The notes beneath the pieces are model-generated. The model saw only the letters and a program-made list of their open reading frames with translations, was not told where the DNA came from and made no database searches. From Monocercomonoides exilis (Eukaryota; Preaxostyla; Oxymonadida; Polymastigidae): a stretch of DNA of 64,000 nucleotides. The position numbers and the translations under genes were made by a program. Of the stretch, positions 57,301 through 64,000 are shown piece after piece. Location of the stretch: positions 374,501 to 438,500 of the forward strand of contig LSRY02000051.1 of assembly GCA_001643675.2 (NCBI GenBank), read 5' to 3'. Numbering within the stretch: position 1 is the stretch's first letter; every line of letters starts with the position of its first letter.

Positions 57301-57449
57301 TTATCTTTTTCTTGAGCAAATAAATATGGAATTTTTGAATCTCTATAATATGCGTCACGTGAAAAATCAACATTCGAATTGCATTGTGCTTCTGATATAA
57401 TTGAAACAAATAATAGGTGAGTAACTACAATTACGAACTTTCTCATCAT
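48369..57449 (-). CDS. Giant surface protein: signal peptide, beta-helix repeats, TM, pseudokinase-like tail
   Basis: Single open frame of over 3,000 codons. The likely start is one of the paired ATGs at 57444-57449, giving signal peptide RKFVIVVTHLLFVSIISEAQC. About 2,550 residues of Ser/Asn/Gly/Cys-rich right-handed beta-helix-like turns follow (e.g. GGAIECTLESGCSF, GGAINVQLKGNTHLDI, GGSIMLCVGNENEVKL), in 4-5 blocks each opened by a C..PC.T...A/S motif such as ESNPCTTLESAVNH. One TM segment (IVIIMAIILLIVLIVSVILAV, about residue 2,600) precedes a charged cytosolic linker and a kinase-fold remnant. There RWMAPELL (APE), AFSIGMMLWECVTLEIPFGEY and QRPTLALLKREL are visible, but no glycine loop, VAIK Lys, HRD or DFG is seen. 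It is therefore probably a receptor-like pseudokinase with an extracellular adhesin-like region. Ligand unknown. Related to the relic at 11.2-13.3 kb. Confidence 0.85.
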   Translation of the reverse strand: MMRKFVIVVTHLLFVSIISEAQCNSNVDFSRDAYYRDSKIPYLFAQEKDNLSFCLNPFKYQGMKNSLNYLCGKKLIAKNASSNYGTTWEASCKSANVTLNIDLISIFKRKNEVCFSIGEQTEMSAISCSLYLFVTSEINFFILSDGKLNLHNISLKVSHEKSMFSSLILMNSENSFLKGGYICVSNSIFEGYEVSSNPFLLSSTLSSIAIHHTSFYNFTSRENLCSGQQTFSQNCVNIRGCLFSSVSDAIYGRIAPSLNLQSIFSTSNSSFCSCSTSDNGDIAGNKEMQRIEVNETSSFTDCEWKNANHSSINSAGVVLRGEGNSVTILRCSFAYLDSYYHTCVDSQNTAFTNVTDSNSSSCHAVHNTPAILIYKITMGYYVKGCRFEKCSSSTIYAGAIRCEPTTITSEEIIQDNYFESNEAATFGGGTYIPTSTNHLIISNNLYVRNKAHGTQTNDGGGGIIIFSQPWMSSESNRVFIYFCFFCENLADNLRGNDCYFTGNSLVQSPFESSFSTTDSNRIFYNNQLTEYDNWLATWKGTIRFVSSLGTDISPVCGLIESNPCTTLESAVNHTLPLNNWKVKLIDSLLITRGVNIGDYHLNICGSEETSSVVQTSFLNQKETCLFCVSMGVLSISNFDIVHNSIDPNNRDSRLFEISGAGGMSISRLNIFFGSGQSAETAFITELINVQNGMFQMEHVNWAKTISTVSLFSLSSTNEIALTLSECSFDGIERTTSGAAVMSFLNDKANIDVNSSTFEGCGSSSSENGGSIMLCVGNENEVKLKGGSFDGCFCSATYGFGGGILLRLLNENPNFLISSSFSTNTAKWGNDIFVISPNLEETAKSENIRCVTVSLDSVDRVRGYDNGNTGVAIPLCIYLLPTPEEISVSNVEASDHSHCGIVQFPCLTMKHSLKRQTGTKKVVVNGMIMMSDELAFGEQKHEIQGKDGQSGWTVSDSNSTSNSAMISASAETELSKLIFSLPSSLPLRSTFISSSSSISLIQCSLSLQNPSSELSLQFLSIDSGILIIDMFSASSMILSGYPFISLFGDNTEAKLKSIQLNGIGTSYASGFIEVKNKASLQMSDSDVSSIATSEGIASSRLISSTSAKKIEIIRTDISNFAVKEENGGAIECTLESGCSFVFEEGSMSLCKSERGNGGGLWMNMKSGSSFSVGNITEDPPNNGNVGEQGTKVGFSECEATANADGKKGMGGAIYFVLDDKASDFILNSIQFNGCKGRKGKDVFLDADDLSAVIDSAIFGFGVNLNELEKLNGFERSTANDEFEIPLVVYLWNNFTAPCHVGGQEAHDFSGCGFEQVPCITITKAASLRFSGKNKSIKLNSPFSFGEELKMDSNEWSVSGEGNTSNHEIGAGISGSQRGVFETRCPTTFGKVVFSVAERIRSYESIFHCISNKVIIQDCGIIASENSLDISFVKIEEGEVMISNVFGIGIKWQTSAIICDGNSGGLSSVEIVESNFSGSGEQNECLVECCNEQKLNITKCQMKSFARTSGNAGCLNIDNNQDERTNTQINIEECIFDGCSVYEKGSRGGAINVQLKGNTHLDIISCTFTGCTTPAEEEKTGFGGGMAMKVVDDEISFVISSPVFEAGKPNVARYGNDLFVESSNLTKSITNDSLPFVSDHLADLSFDSMRGFDGSDTTNAIPLVYFWLTFCSEVFICSEGRDMGACGYSDYPCLSIDYSLTRLSEGNERNVNIIGKGYLQKSVDVSGISVKSDNSSMCSLESASSLEGAEGAALKIQGNTNFELINFVIPSSFMSGVNYLIYVGSNDGLLTAKDCSFSKNEESRREIMNYGLIKAEGGTIVLEFVKVQSLSFSKDIVSVLSSTILKIKNLTMKDVQLDGTSGLSISKSSRRETNEVEQDVVIEWSIFEEVTQNTTDDIPIIRNDNDDEPLKMVIRNTTMKRCGGLKCGKGGGMFYVLNEGGSFDCSFCTISECFCSTIGRGGWLFLECTSTDEKPLNFMLSNITFKDNSALRGRDVYIRCNSVDTQIVDEQFLLDFRTPFVKERAIWGCTTDSFVGEEDLLLKVVKYQSETIFVSSATGNHGDSKQCGEFSMPCNSLNMGVQHVIPSLFSQLLILGQTVIIGKCDVHDVIIRSLQSPSAALVHLNSTITNDGSLITTSENVRIERLKFSFDLLFSYSGISIIHEASGQLSLSSVDFSSVGQSDNIESIVLNLSLLSVENGIFHIDNCSVSFLSFKKPSFLLNCDEINITNVKLEQIESTTDVFEIGDCGSVVFYGVSADGVKLSEGCIIAINDLSSGTVSIGISSFNNCSRNSKGASVLSASSTSAQVILSNCSCSNCDSLSVKGSIMEISNAKDVSMQTCEFEGILSKVSESERNNNFEEICKWNGSLVHSANSSLVMKDVIISNSSSGGFSVSAGDVTIEKGEFLNNNPFIEKYPSFRRNVICSDSASLIISSLKGGDGLNDNSSLWILNDGCTLEGFAGERPSPFFIPKLEDVSVNENESNVVVKFKGSLFVPCDLSFRLIFKTGDVELAETYRFEEDSFVSETEVIGRISSENITAIADETEVTVMILFGKQLAETSPQILKNKTEPKTGNEKVVEGGKEGKSYWPLIVIIMAIILLIVLIVSVILAVRWRKSERRTEELEEIVNDTVKKDPKAFEMVTMEVSPEEQWRRAEREAEKKNEERIKKRVYEKSLGHSESSEHLLSESGSTEYILGKDSDKIPDWTLEKEEEEEVRKRTPSPSISSTSTTDSDSTFVRGEDLCPTTSSMSNLVDAMACSSPHEKLIVDLRDSLFMLLHGSNKTKEMPIGSLKEREQTAAQILFWVANLALHSFDEMENKLQSLSSLSPHIVLFSEHMVICIVMHSDFLSSDDSDSSSISSLTVVTSASDDDDVSLPSSAFEDDDDIRKESLRWMAPELLMNRKMGATKESVAFSIGMMLWECVTLEIPFGEYEGVVAGQKIVNGERPNFERISTSSLQYVTKCCLSGCASQRPTLALLKRELIQRFPPGAAVLTMTDAVECYSGCCGESERPRDSESRSEQENMSFL

Positions 57450-57855
57450 TTCAAATATTATTGTGGGAAATTTTCTGATATCTGCCTTTCCGAAAAATAT
57501 CACACCAATAGCAATTCAAAATAAAAAATTTTGCATTGGTCAAAAATTCGTTTTCAACGAACAAAAATTATTGAAATTTTAAACAAAGTTCAACAGATTC
57601 AATGTTTTGGTGAAAATAATGATTTTTTTCAATCAAATAAGCTTTTTTTTATTGCATTCTTTCATGATTATTTCTGAAAAATTAAATTTGAGAACATGAA
57701 TAACCCTTTTGAATCATTGGAGGTGCATCAGTTTTGAATGAACTTTTCTTTTATTTATCGAATATTGAAGGGCTAGTATTCTATCTTGTTTCTACAATTT
57801 GTTCAAATAAATTTCAGTATTTATTTGAGATGAGGGAAAAAGAAAAGATCATTCT
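57450..57855. other. AT-rich spacer upstream of the giant gene
   Basis: No feature could be supported. It should include the giant gene's promoter. Confidence 0.4.
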
Positions 57856-57857
57856 TA

Positions 57858-58857
57858 GGGTGATTTATAAACCCGAACATTTTTATAAACCCGGTTATTT
57901 TTTTTGTTTGTTGAAACAGAATAAATAGATTATAAAAATTAAAAAGGCAAACATTTATTTATATATTTAACTATTTTATGACGGCACTAAAATTTTTTTG
58001 TTTCAATTTTAGTTTTTGATGAAGATCAAAGGAATTTTTAATTTATTTTCGATCATTTGTTTTGCTTGTTTTTAACCAACTCTCTTTCTTTGTTTATTTT
58101 TAATTACAATATCATAAAATATGCATACTGACCTTTAATAATTCCAAATGTTCTATGTTTTTATCTTTTTTTTCGAATGTTTTTCACATTTCATCATTTT
58201 TGTCAAAAAATATGAATAAACGAAAATTATGAACTGTGCAATATTTTTTACATATAAAAAATGATGTGCGTGAAAAGAAAAATGTTTGCATAAAGCATTC
58301 ACCGAGTTAAAATTTTGTGAAATGTTGTTGTTTTCATTACACACATCAAATATTGAAAATGATAAAAATGTTCATTTTGTGTTCAATTAAATTTAAAATG
58401 ACTAATTATTAAGATTACCAATGCATTATTATCTTTTTTACACGACATAGTAATGAATAATCCTTTAAATAAAATATAAGCTCGGTAATTTTCATTTTTT
58501 CATATTTTTTGACAAAAATGATGAAATGTGAAAAACATTCGAAAAAAAAGATAAAAACATAGAACATTTGGAATTATTAAAGGTCAGTATGCATATTTTA
58601 TGATATTGTAATTAAAAATAAACAAAGAAAGAGAGTTGGTTAAAAACAAGCAAAACAAATGATCGAAAATAAATTAAAAATTCCTTTGATCTTCATCAAA
58701 AACTAAAATTGAAACAAAAAAATTTTAGTGCCGTCATAAAATAGTTAAATATATAAATAAATGTTTGCCTTTTAAATTTTTATAATCTATTTATTCTGTT
58801 TCAACAAACAAAAAAAATAACCGGGTTTATAAAAATGTTCGGGTTTATAAATCACCC
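57858..58857. mobile_element. 1,000-bp foldback element, 372-bp inverted arms, TA flanks
   Basis: The left arm 57858-58229 and right arm 58486-58857 are near-perfect reverse complements of equal length, separated by a 256-bp unique AT-rich spacer. The ends read GGGTGATTTATAAACCCG, with TTTATAAACCCG recurring about 20 bp further in. A TA dinucleotide flanks both sides (57856-57857 and 58858-58859), as expected from a TA target duplication of Tc1/mariner-like elements. No ORF of any length fits a transposase, so this is non-autonomous. Arm identity implies recent insertion or ongoing conversion. Confidence 0.9.
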
Positions 58858-58859
58858 TA

Positions 58860-59503
58860 TATGGAGCAAAATATTTATTCTTATGAAAAATACAACTATT
58901 TGTTCTAAACTTATTCTTCATCGAATAATATTATGTCCGGCTTTCACATGCATAATAACGAAGAAAATATATATATATATATATATAATTTCTTTTAAAT
59001 ATCGTTACAAGGGATGTATGTTTTCATATGTTGTTCATTTATAAAAAAATCCCATTGAAATTAAAATTCTGATCAAAACTCGAACGAAAGCTTGATTTCA
59101 AAAAGGATCCCATATGCAATATCAGTTTATGATGAATTCCCTTTTTATATGTCAAGGGAAGAACTTTGTTGTTAAACAATAGGTGAAAAGCAGTCTGTTT
59201 GAATAGAAGAAAGATTAGATTTCAATAATTATATTATGTTCAAAAATCATAAAAGCTTTTCGATCTGGCGATGAAATAATCATATTTTTTGTTTGGTAAT
59301 GTGATGTGTCCAATAACTCAAACTGTGAAATGGACGCAAGCTCAAACACATACAAAAATGTTCAGAAATAAGAATAAATTATCACAAAATGCTGAACTCC
59401 ATTTTTACTCAAATTTATCTTCAAAATTGAAGAAAAGGAAATAATGATGCTTCTTTGAAAGATCAGATCGGCAAGATAAAAGTTATGATAATTTTGTCGA
59501 AGA
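58860..59503. other. AT-rich intergenic DNA with (AT)n
   Basis: A short ATATAT run lies at about 58968-58988. No other feature is supported between the foldback and the 3' end of the deadenylase gene. Confidence 0.5.
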
Positions 59504-62298
59504 TTACGAATTGGAAGTTGGAGCAAATGTGCGTAAAGATGAAGGCACAGATAATGTTGAAGAAAGAGGGTTTTGCTGACTAGCTAAAAGACGACTTGGT
59601 GTTCCAGCTGGAGATGATGCGGAAGCAGCAATAGAAATCAGTTGAGTTGTTTGCTGAGATGTTGTTTGTGACGAACTCGAAGAAGAAACAACTCCATCAT
59701 TAAGGGGTGCGCTTGCAGTAGCTGCGACAGGCGCAGTCGGGAAACATTGAAACGTTGGCACTGCGCTAACTGGTGAAGTGGATGGAGGAGAAGGAGAAGG
59801 AGAAGAAGGGGCGTAATTCAACGGGGATACTGATGGAGAAAACAATGAAATTGAAGGAAGCAGAGATGGCGAGTGCGATTGAGACTGATACTCATTTGAA
59901 GAAGAATTCACATAATTTGAAGGATAACCGCTTGTCCTTTGAACGGCAGGAATAAATGGAACAGCACCCGGCGAGAAATAAGTTTCCTCTGAGCCAATAG
60001 CAGTCGATGGCGAATGAATAGTAGACATTCCAGTCATCATGCTTGTCGAACTTCCATACTCAGCCCTATCTGTCAATGAAAAAGAATTATCATTGCTGTT
60101 GCTGCCGGGCTCCAGATAATCAGGCCCGTTCATCATTACTGAGGAAAACCGTTGATTGTACCCACCCTCATTTCCCTGTACATCATCATCTTCTTCTGTA
60201 CCATCATCCGCATTAAACGCGCCTATGTTAGACGGAAGCTGCGTTCGAGTCAAATAACGTCTCCGATAATTCGAGTGATATCCCAGATGATCTTGCTGGC
60301 GTTGGTCCCGTTGCTGCTGCTGCTGTGGAGCAACAATGCGAGATTGGAAGCGATGTCGCCGATCCTGCTGTGAAAGCTGATATCCTGCTGATCGAAATGC
60401 TCCAATTCCGTCGATGCCTACTCTCTGATCGTTCCCGTTCCCAATTGCGCGTCCAGCTCCTCCATCTCTGGGCATAAGCTCCTTTTCTAAATCAGGATCA
60501 TTCATTTCGTATTCGCCCAGGTTGCCTTCGTCGAACACTCTCCCGCTTCCCAATTGCATGTTTCCAACTCCTCCTTCTCCTCTTAAGCTCCTTTCCATTC
60601 CTTGTTCATCGCCAATCACAACCCCAAGATCTCCTTCTCCTTCTCCAAACCTATCCACATTTGCTGCCATTCCGCGACGACGAAGCCTCATCTTCCAATT
60701 CAAATCATCTGTTGAACTCATCGCTGGCTTGTCTATCGGGTTCATCTCCATCTCTCTATACAGATGTCCTCTGTTTCTCATGTTTTCCAGCAGATCTTGC
60801 TGAATAGATTCCAAATGGCTTGCTTCCGTGTTGTGAATGTTAGAAATTTCTCTTCTCTCGCTAGCAGATCCAATGCCCTCATCAACGCCAATCTCAACAG
60901 ATCTGATTGGCCTACCAAGCCTATCATACGTGACTTGTGTTCCAAATATTGAATCAACACCTCCGTAAGGTATGTTTCTTGAAGCTCCAATTAAAGATGA
61001 TGATACAACGGATTGTTGCATTGATGTCATCATTTGTTGTGCTTGAGATGTGGATGAGCCAGTAAGTGAAAAAGATGGTGAGTGAGACTGAGAAGAGTTC
61101 AATGTAGTTGGTGATGGAGAAGTGGAGTAAGTGGACGAAGATGTTATTCCAGCCGAAGCTGCTGATCCTACGTTCATTGAAGAAGAATCAGTGCTGGGAC
61201 GCATCCGCATCCCAAATCCCATCGGCATCCCCATTTGCATGCTCATCATACGCACAAAGCTGGGCTCGTTTGCATCTTCCCTCTCTTCTCTCGGAGGAGC
61301 AGGAAATTCCTCAAATCCTGGCTGTCGAAGCAGCTTTTCTCCACCTAGTCCAGCAATTTGATGGTTATACAGCTTCTCGTCCACCTGATTGTTGTACCAC
61401 TTTCTGACAATTTTGAAGAATAGCTCGCACGTCAGAAGTGAGTCGCTACCAGCCTGATGAGTGATCCCAACTCTCTCCACACTGTAATCGTTCGCCAGTG
61501 CACTTAGCCCTCTGCTTGTGCGTGATAAGATTTTCAAATCGTAAATGCGAGGAAAGTATGCATCAAGAAGTGCCATAAAGTCACAGTGATACATCGGAAG
61601 AGGACGGCATGTCAATAGCTTCATTAAATACCCAAAATCGTAACTTGAATGAAATGTCACCCATGTTACGTCTGGGTTCATAACAAGACCCGACGTTGTC
61701 AAAGCTTGAGCAAATTCATGTTGATCAATTCCCTCTGTACTGAAACGATTCCATTCAATCCCTGCATTCGTGAGTAAGTTGATTGATGTAATTGCTGATT
61801 TGTCCGTATTAACATCAAAACGGAAATTGAATTGCCATGTTGTTGTTTCTGGCGGAAGTTCTCCGTTATCCTTTGAAAAAGTTAGCCCAAGCTGTATGAG
61901 TTTCAACTGATCAACGTTTGACTTGATTTTATCGTACTGATAATCTGCATGGGACGAACTTTGTGGGAATACGACTTCTCCTGGAAATTCTGTATCCTAT
62001 TGTACAAATTCATCATCAGCAAAAGAACAATAATATTGTGACAGAAAAAATGAAATTGCAAAAAGCATGAAGATTTTAAAAAGATTCGAGAATCAAATAC
62101 AAAACGCCAATTAAAAAATCATTAGCATTCATTAAAATTTGTCTTGTGTTGTGAATATTATGTAAAGCAGCTCATATATCAAACCATTGAAACATATGGA
62201 TACTCTGGAAGAATCTCAGAAATTCGTTCCATCTCCTCTTGCATATTATTTGCCCAAACTTCCACAAACATTCTATCTTGTCTATTCACCTGATCCAT
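59504..62298 (-). CDS. CAF1/POP2 (CNOT7/8-like) poly(A) deadenylase with long disordered tail (2 exons)
   Basis: Exon 1 62298-62185 and exon 2 61996-59504 (minus strand) splice in frame to 868 residues. The intron is 61997-62184 (GTTTGA...CAATAG). The junction restores YPYVSM|DTEFPG, the DE of the DEDD exonuclease site. Further motifs: KLIQLGLTFSKDNGELPP, TTTWQFNFRF, WVTFHSSYDFGYLMKLLT (third Asp), IYDLKIL, ERVGITHQAGSDSLLT (fourth Asp). The first ~300 residues are a complete CAF1 domain, which shortens mRNA poly(A) tails within the CCR4-NOT complex. The remaining ~570 residues are Ser/Gln/Asn/Pro-rich with no domain. Such tails are absent from the ~280-residue animal and yeast cores, although yeast POP2 carries an N-terminal extension. 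Head-to-head or tail relations with neighbours suggest no co-regulation. Confidence 0.93.
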
Positions 62299-62673
62299 GG
62301 GACTTTAAAAGGCTATTTTTGCTTTCCTGATCTGGAGATCAAATTGTGGTTTTAATTGATCTTTTCATTTGTGAATGTTAAAAAATTAGATAATTGATTA
62401 TAAATAATAATAATGTTAATGTTATATGATTGTAAGTTTATGATAAGTTGAAGATAAAAGCGAATTCACTTTGAATTATTTTTTCAAATTTTTTATCCTT
62501 GAATGAAGATGGTGTTAAAAGATCAAATTTTTTTTTGACTCAAATAGCCAATCAGTTGCAATGTTTTGAAGATTCAAAATTATTAATATGTGGCACAATG
62601 GAATTCGTGTTTTATATTGTTGAAATTCAAAATCACAATTTTCTGCTCATTTTTCACAATAAATATATATCAA
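62299..62673. other. Spacer between deadenylase start and right-edge gene end
   Basis: AT-rich. A + frame near 62500-62680 is open but becomes antisense of the right-edge gene and is not convincing. On the minus strand this could instead be an intron of the right-edge gene, because GAAG|GTTAGT occurs exactly at its apparent stop. Confidence 0.35.
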
Positions 62674-64000
62674 CTAACCTTCTGTTCGCTTTGATTTCCA
62701 TTCAAACCTATTTTTTGTGCCAGCATTCGCTTTATAATTTCCAGTTTTTCTTCTGTCATTTCTTGAACTGTTATCTTTTTCCTCTTTCCCATCATCTCCT
62801 TCTTTATCCTTTCTTTTCCACTCCTGCATGGCTGATATCTCCTTCTGCCATTTCTCTCTGTTCGGGTTCAGATAGCTCTGCTCCTCTGCTTCTTTCCTTT
62901 CTTTTTCTCTCACTCTCTTATTATACGCAAACACATCCTCATTCTCATCTTCTTCTTCTTCATCATCTTCATCATCATCTTCGACTTCTCCTGTTTTCAC
63001 CTTCTTTTTGCCTGATGATTTCTTCATTGCTCCTTCTTCGTCTTTCACTTTCATCCAGCTGTATTGCTTTCTCGGCTGTTTCAACTCTGCTAATCTTATT
63101 TCTTCTCTTTCTCTTTCTCTTTCTCTTTCTCTTTCTCTTTCTCTTTCTCTTTCTCTTTCTCTTTCTCTTTCTCTTTCTCTTTCTCTTTCTCTTTCTCTTT
63201 CTCTTTCTTTCTCCTTCTCCTTATTTCCTTCTTTTTCCTGTTGTGCGTTTTGCTTCTTTTTCAGCTTCTGGTCAGATGCTGTTTGAGAAGAGTATTTAAA
63301 TTGGCTGTTGTTCTGAGGAGGAGAAGAAGAAGGAGAAGAAGATGAATGATATTCAAATGGATTGCTTTCATTTGAAGAAGAAGAAGAAGAAGAAGAAGAA
63401 GATGGTGATGATGATGATGAGTCAGATGTACTGGACGAAGGGCGATACTGAAATGAAGAAGGAGGAGGAGAAGTCGATTTTGATGGTTTGTAAGAGAAAG
63501 AAGAAGATGAGAAGGAGGAAGAAGAGGAAGATGAAGGAGGAGGAGAAGAAGAAGAAGAAGAAGAAGGTTTCTGTTTTGCAATTATCTTCTTCGTTCCCAC
63601 TGCCCCATCTCCAGCCTCTTCCTCTCCGCTCTCTCTGCTTCTGCTCCACTTCTCAGCCCACTTCGCCTTCCAATCTGAATAAACATCGCCAGCAAGCTGC
63701 TGCTTTCCTGCTTCCTTCAACCCACTTGATGAACTAGATGCAGTTGATGAATACACTCCATTCGTTCTGCTTGCCATCTGCCCCTTTCCAGGCAAGCTGA
63801 GCTGGCTCACTCTTCTTTCTGCCTCGTCTTCGTCTTCGGCGTCATACCCTTCTTCTTCCACTGCCTCTTTCAGCAGCCCGTCGTTGATCTCATCCAGCTG
63901 ATCGTCATAGTCATCGTCTTCTTCAGTCGACTCGATGATGGGAAGAGAAAAGGAGAAGGAAGAAGAAGAAGAAGAAGAAGAAGAAGAGGTAGATGAAGAT
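62674..64000 (-). CDS. Low-complexity charged protein, 5' end beyond window
   Basis: The minus-strand frame is open from the right edge to TAG at 62674, giving about 440 residues. In order: Ser run; STEEDDDYDDQLDEINDGLL; GYDAEDEDEAERR; VYSDWKAKWAEKW; long Ser/Pro runs; KEKERER followed by an (Arg-Glu)n helix of about 34 residues encoded by a GAGAAA-type repeat; PRKQYSWMKV; an Asp/Glu run; and AYNKRVREKERKEAEEQSYLNP...NRFEWKSKRTEG. It is probably nuclear or RNA-associated by composition only. The last codons may be a 5' splice site (GAAG|GTTAGT), so a further exon downstream is possible. No family was recognised. Confidence 0.6.
   Translation of the reverse strand, partial: SSSTSSSSSSSSSSFSFSLPIIESTEEDDDYDDQLDEINDGLLKEAVEEEGYDAEDEDEAERRVSQLSLPGKGQMASRTNGVYSSTASSSSSGLKEAGKQQLAGDVYSDWKAKWAEKWSRSRESGEEEAGDGAVGTKKIIAKQKPSSSSSSSPPPSSSSSSSFSSSSFSYKPSKSTSPPPSSFQYRPSSSTSDSSSSSPSSSSSSSSSSNESNPFEYHSSSSPSSSPPQNNSQFKYSSQTASDQKLKKKQNAQQEKEGNKEKEKEREREREREREREREREREREREREREREREREREEIRLAELKQPRKQYSWMKVKDEEGAMKKSSGKKKVKTGEVEDDDEDDEEEEDENEDVFAYNKRVREKERKEAEEQSYLNPNREKWQKEISAMQEWKRKDKEGDDGKEEKDNSSRNDRRKTGNYKANAGTKNRFEWKSKRTEG
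63104..63209 (-). repeat. Hexanucleotide repeat (TTTCTC)n encoding Arg-Glu repeat
   Basis: About 17 nearly perfect 6-bp units (on the minus strand GAGAAA). They read as alternating Arg-Glu codons within the right-edge gene, predicting a long single alpha-helix. The number of units is likely polymorphic. Confidence 0.85.

Noticed and set aside
62499-63299. 266-residue + strand ORF ending in Leu/Phe repeats
   Set aside because: Most is antisense to the right-edge gene and its hexanucleotide repeat; the first part alone shows no domain.

Overview
The window looks like nuclear DNA of an AT-rich, intron-bearing protist, most likely an oxymonad (Preaxostyla, Monocercomonoides-like). This rests on four things. 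Conserved eukaryotic genes (VPS41, casein kinase 1, CAF1/POP2 deadenylase, DHHC acyltransferase, kelch-BTB) are split by short GT-AG introns. Proteins carry long poly-Ser, Gln and Glu tracts. There is a giant beta-helix/TM/kinase-like surface protein and a 431-residue unknown family of a kind I associate with oxymonads. Conserved genes end in TAA, TAG or TGA and have no internal stops, so the code appears standard. The organism call is inference from gene content; no rRNA is present.

Layout. 1-2.4 kb: the tail of an unknown gene, a small inverted repeat and a Ser-rich ORF. 2.6-9.7 kb (-): one long decayed gene, with N-terminal membrane segments and a Ser/Gln-rich tail, broken by many premature stops and frameshifts. 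11.2-13.3 kb (+): a decayed beta-helix surface protein. 13.7-14.1 and 20.1-20.5 kb: two copies of a ~390-bp MITE with 27-bp terminal inverted repeats, one with a perfect 8-bp target duplication, each holding a tRNA-like gene and telomere-like AACCCTA motifs. 14.4-17.8 kb (+): an intact protein of about 37 tandem 30-residue ankyrin-like repeats. 18.6-19.8 kb (-): a dead ISXO2/Merlin-type transposase. 20.9-21.6 kb (+): a dead copy of the oxymonad family found intact at 41.7-43.2 kb.

22.3-36.3 kb is a conserved block on the + strand: VPS41 (3 exons), a DHHC palmitoyltransferase, an LZTR1-like kelch-BTB protein (5 exons) and casein kinase 1 (6 exons, one GC-AG intron, Gly/Gln-rich tail with an apparent 1-base frameshift). 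A polypurine tract follows. 38.2-40.7 kb (+) encodes a membrane-anchored tandem cathepsin-B-like protein that seems to lack catalytic residues. 43.3-47.3 kb holds disrupted coding sequence. 48.4-57.4 kb (-) encodes the ~3,025-residue beta-helix/TM/pseudokinase protein. 57.86-58.86 kb is a 1,000-bp foldback element with 372-bp arms flanked by TA. 59.5-62.3 kb (-) is the CAF1/POP2 deadenylase with a long disordered tail, and 62.7-64 kb (-) is a low-complexity charged protein running off the edge.

The conserved genes serve endolysosomal tethering, protein acylation, ubiquitin-linked adaptors, phosphorylation and mRNA decay, and do not form a pathway. The notable content is in the accessory parts: a tRNA-bearing MITE family, a large foldback, a dead transposase, several gene relics whose premature stops are nearly all explained by C-to-T change, and large repeat or pseudoenzyme surface proteins.
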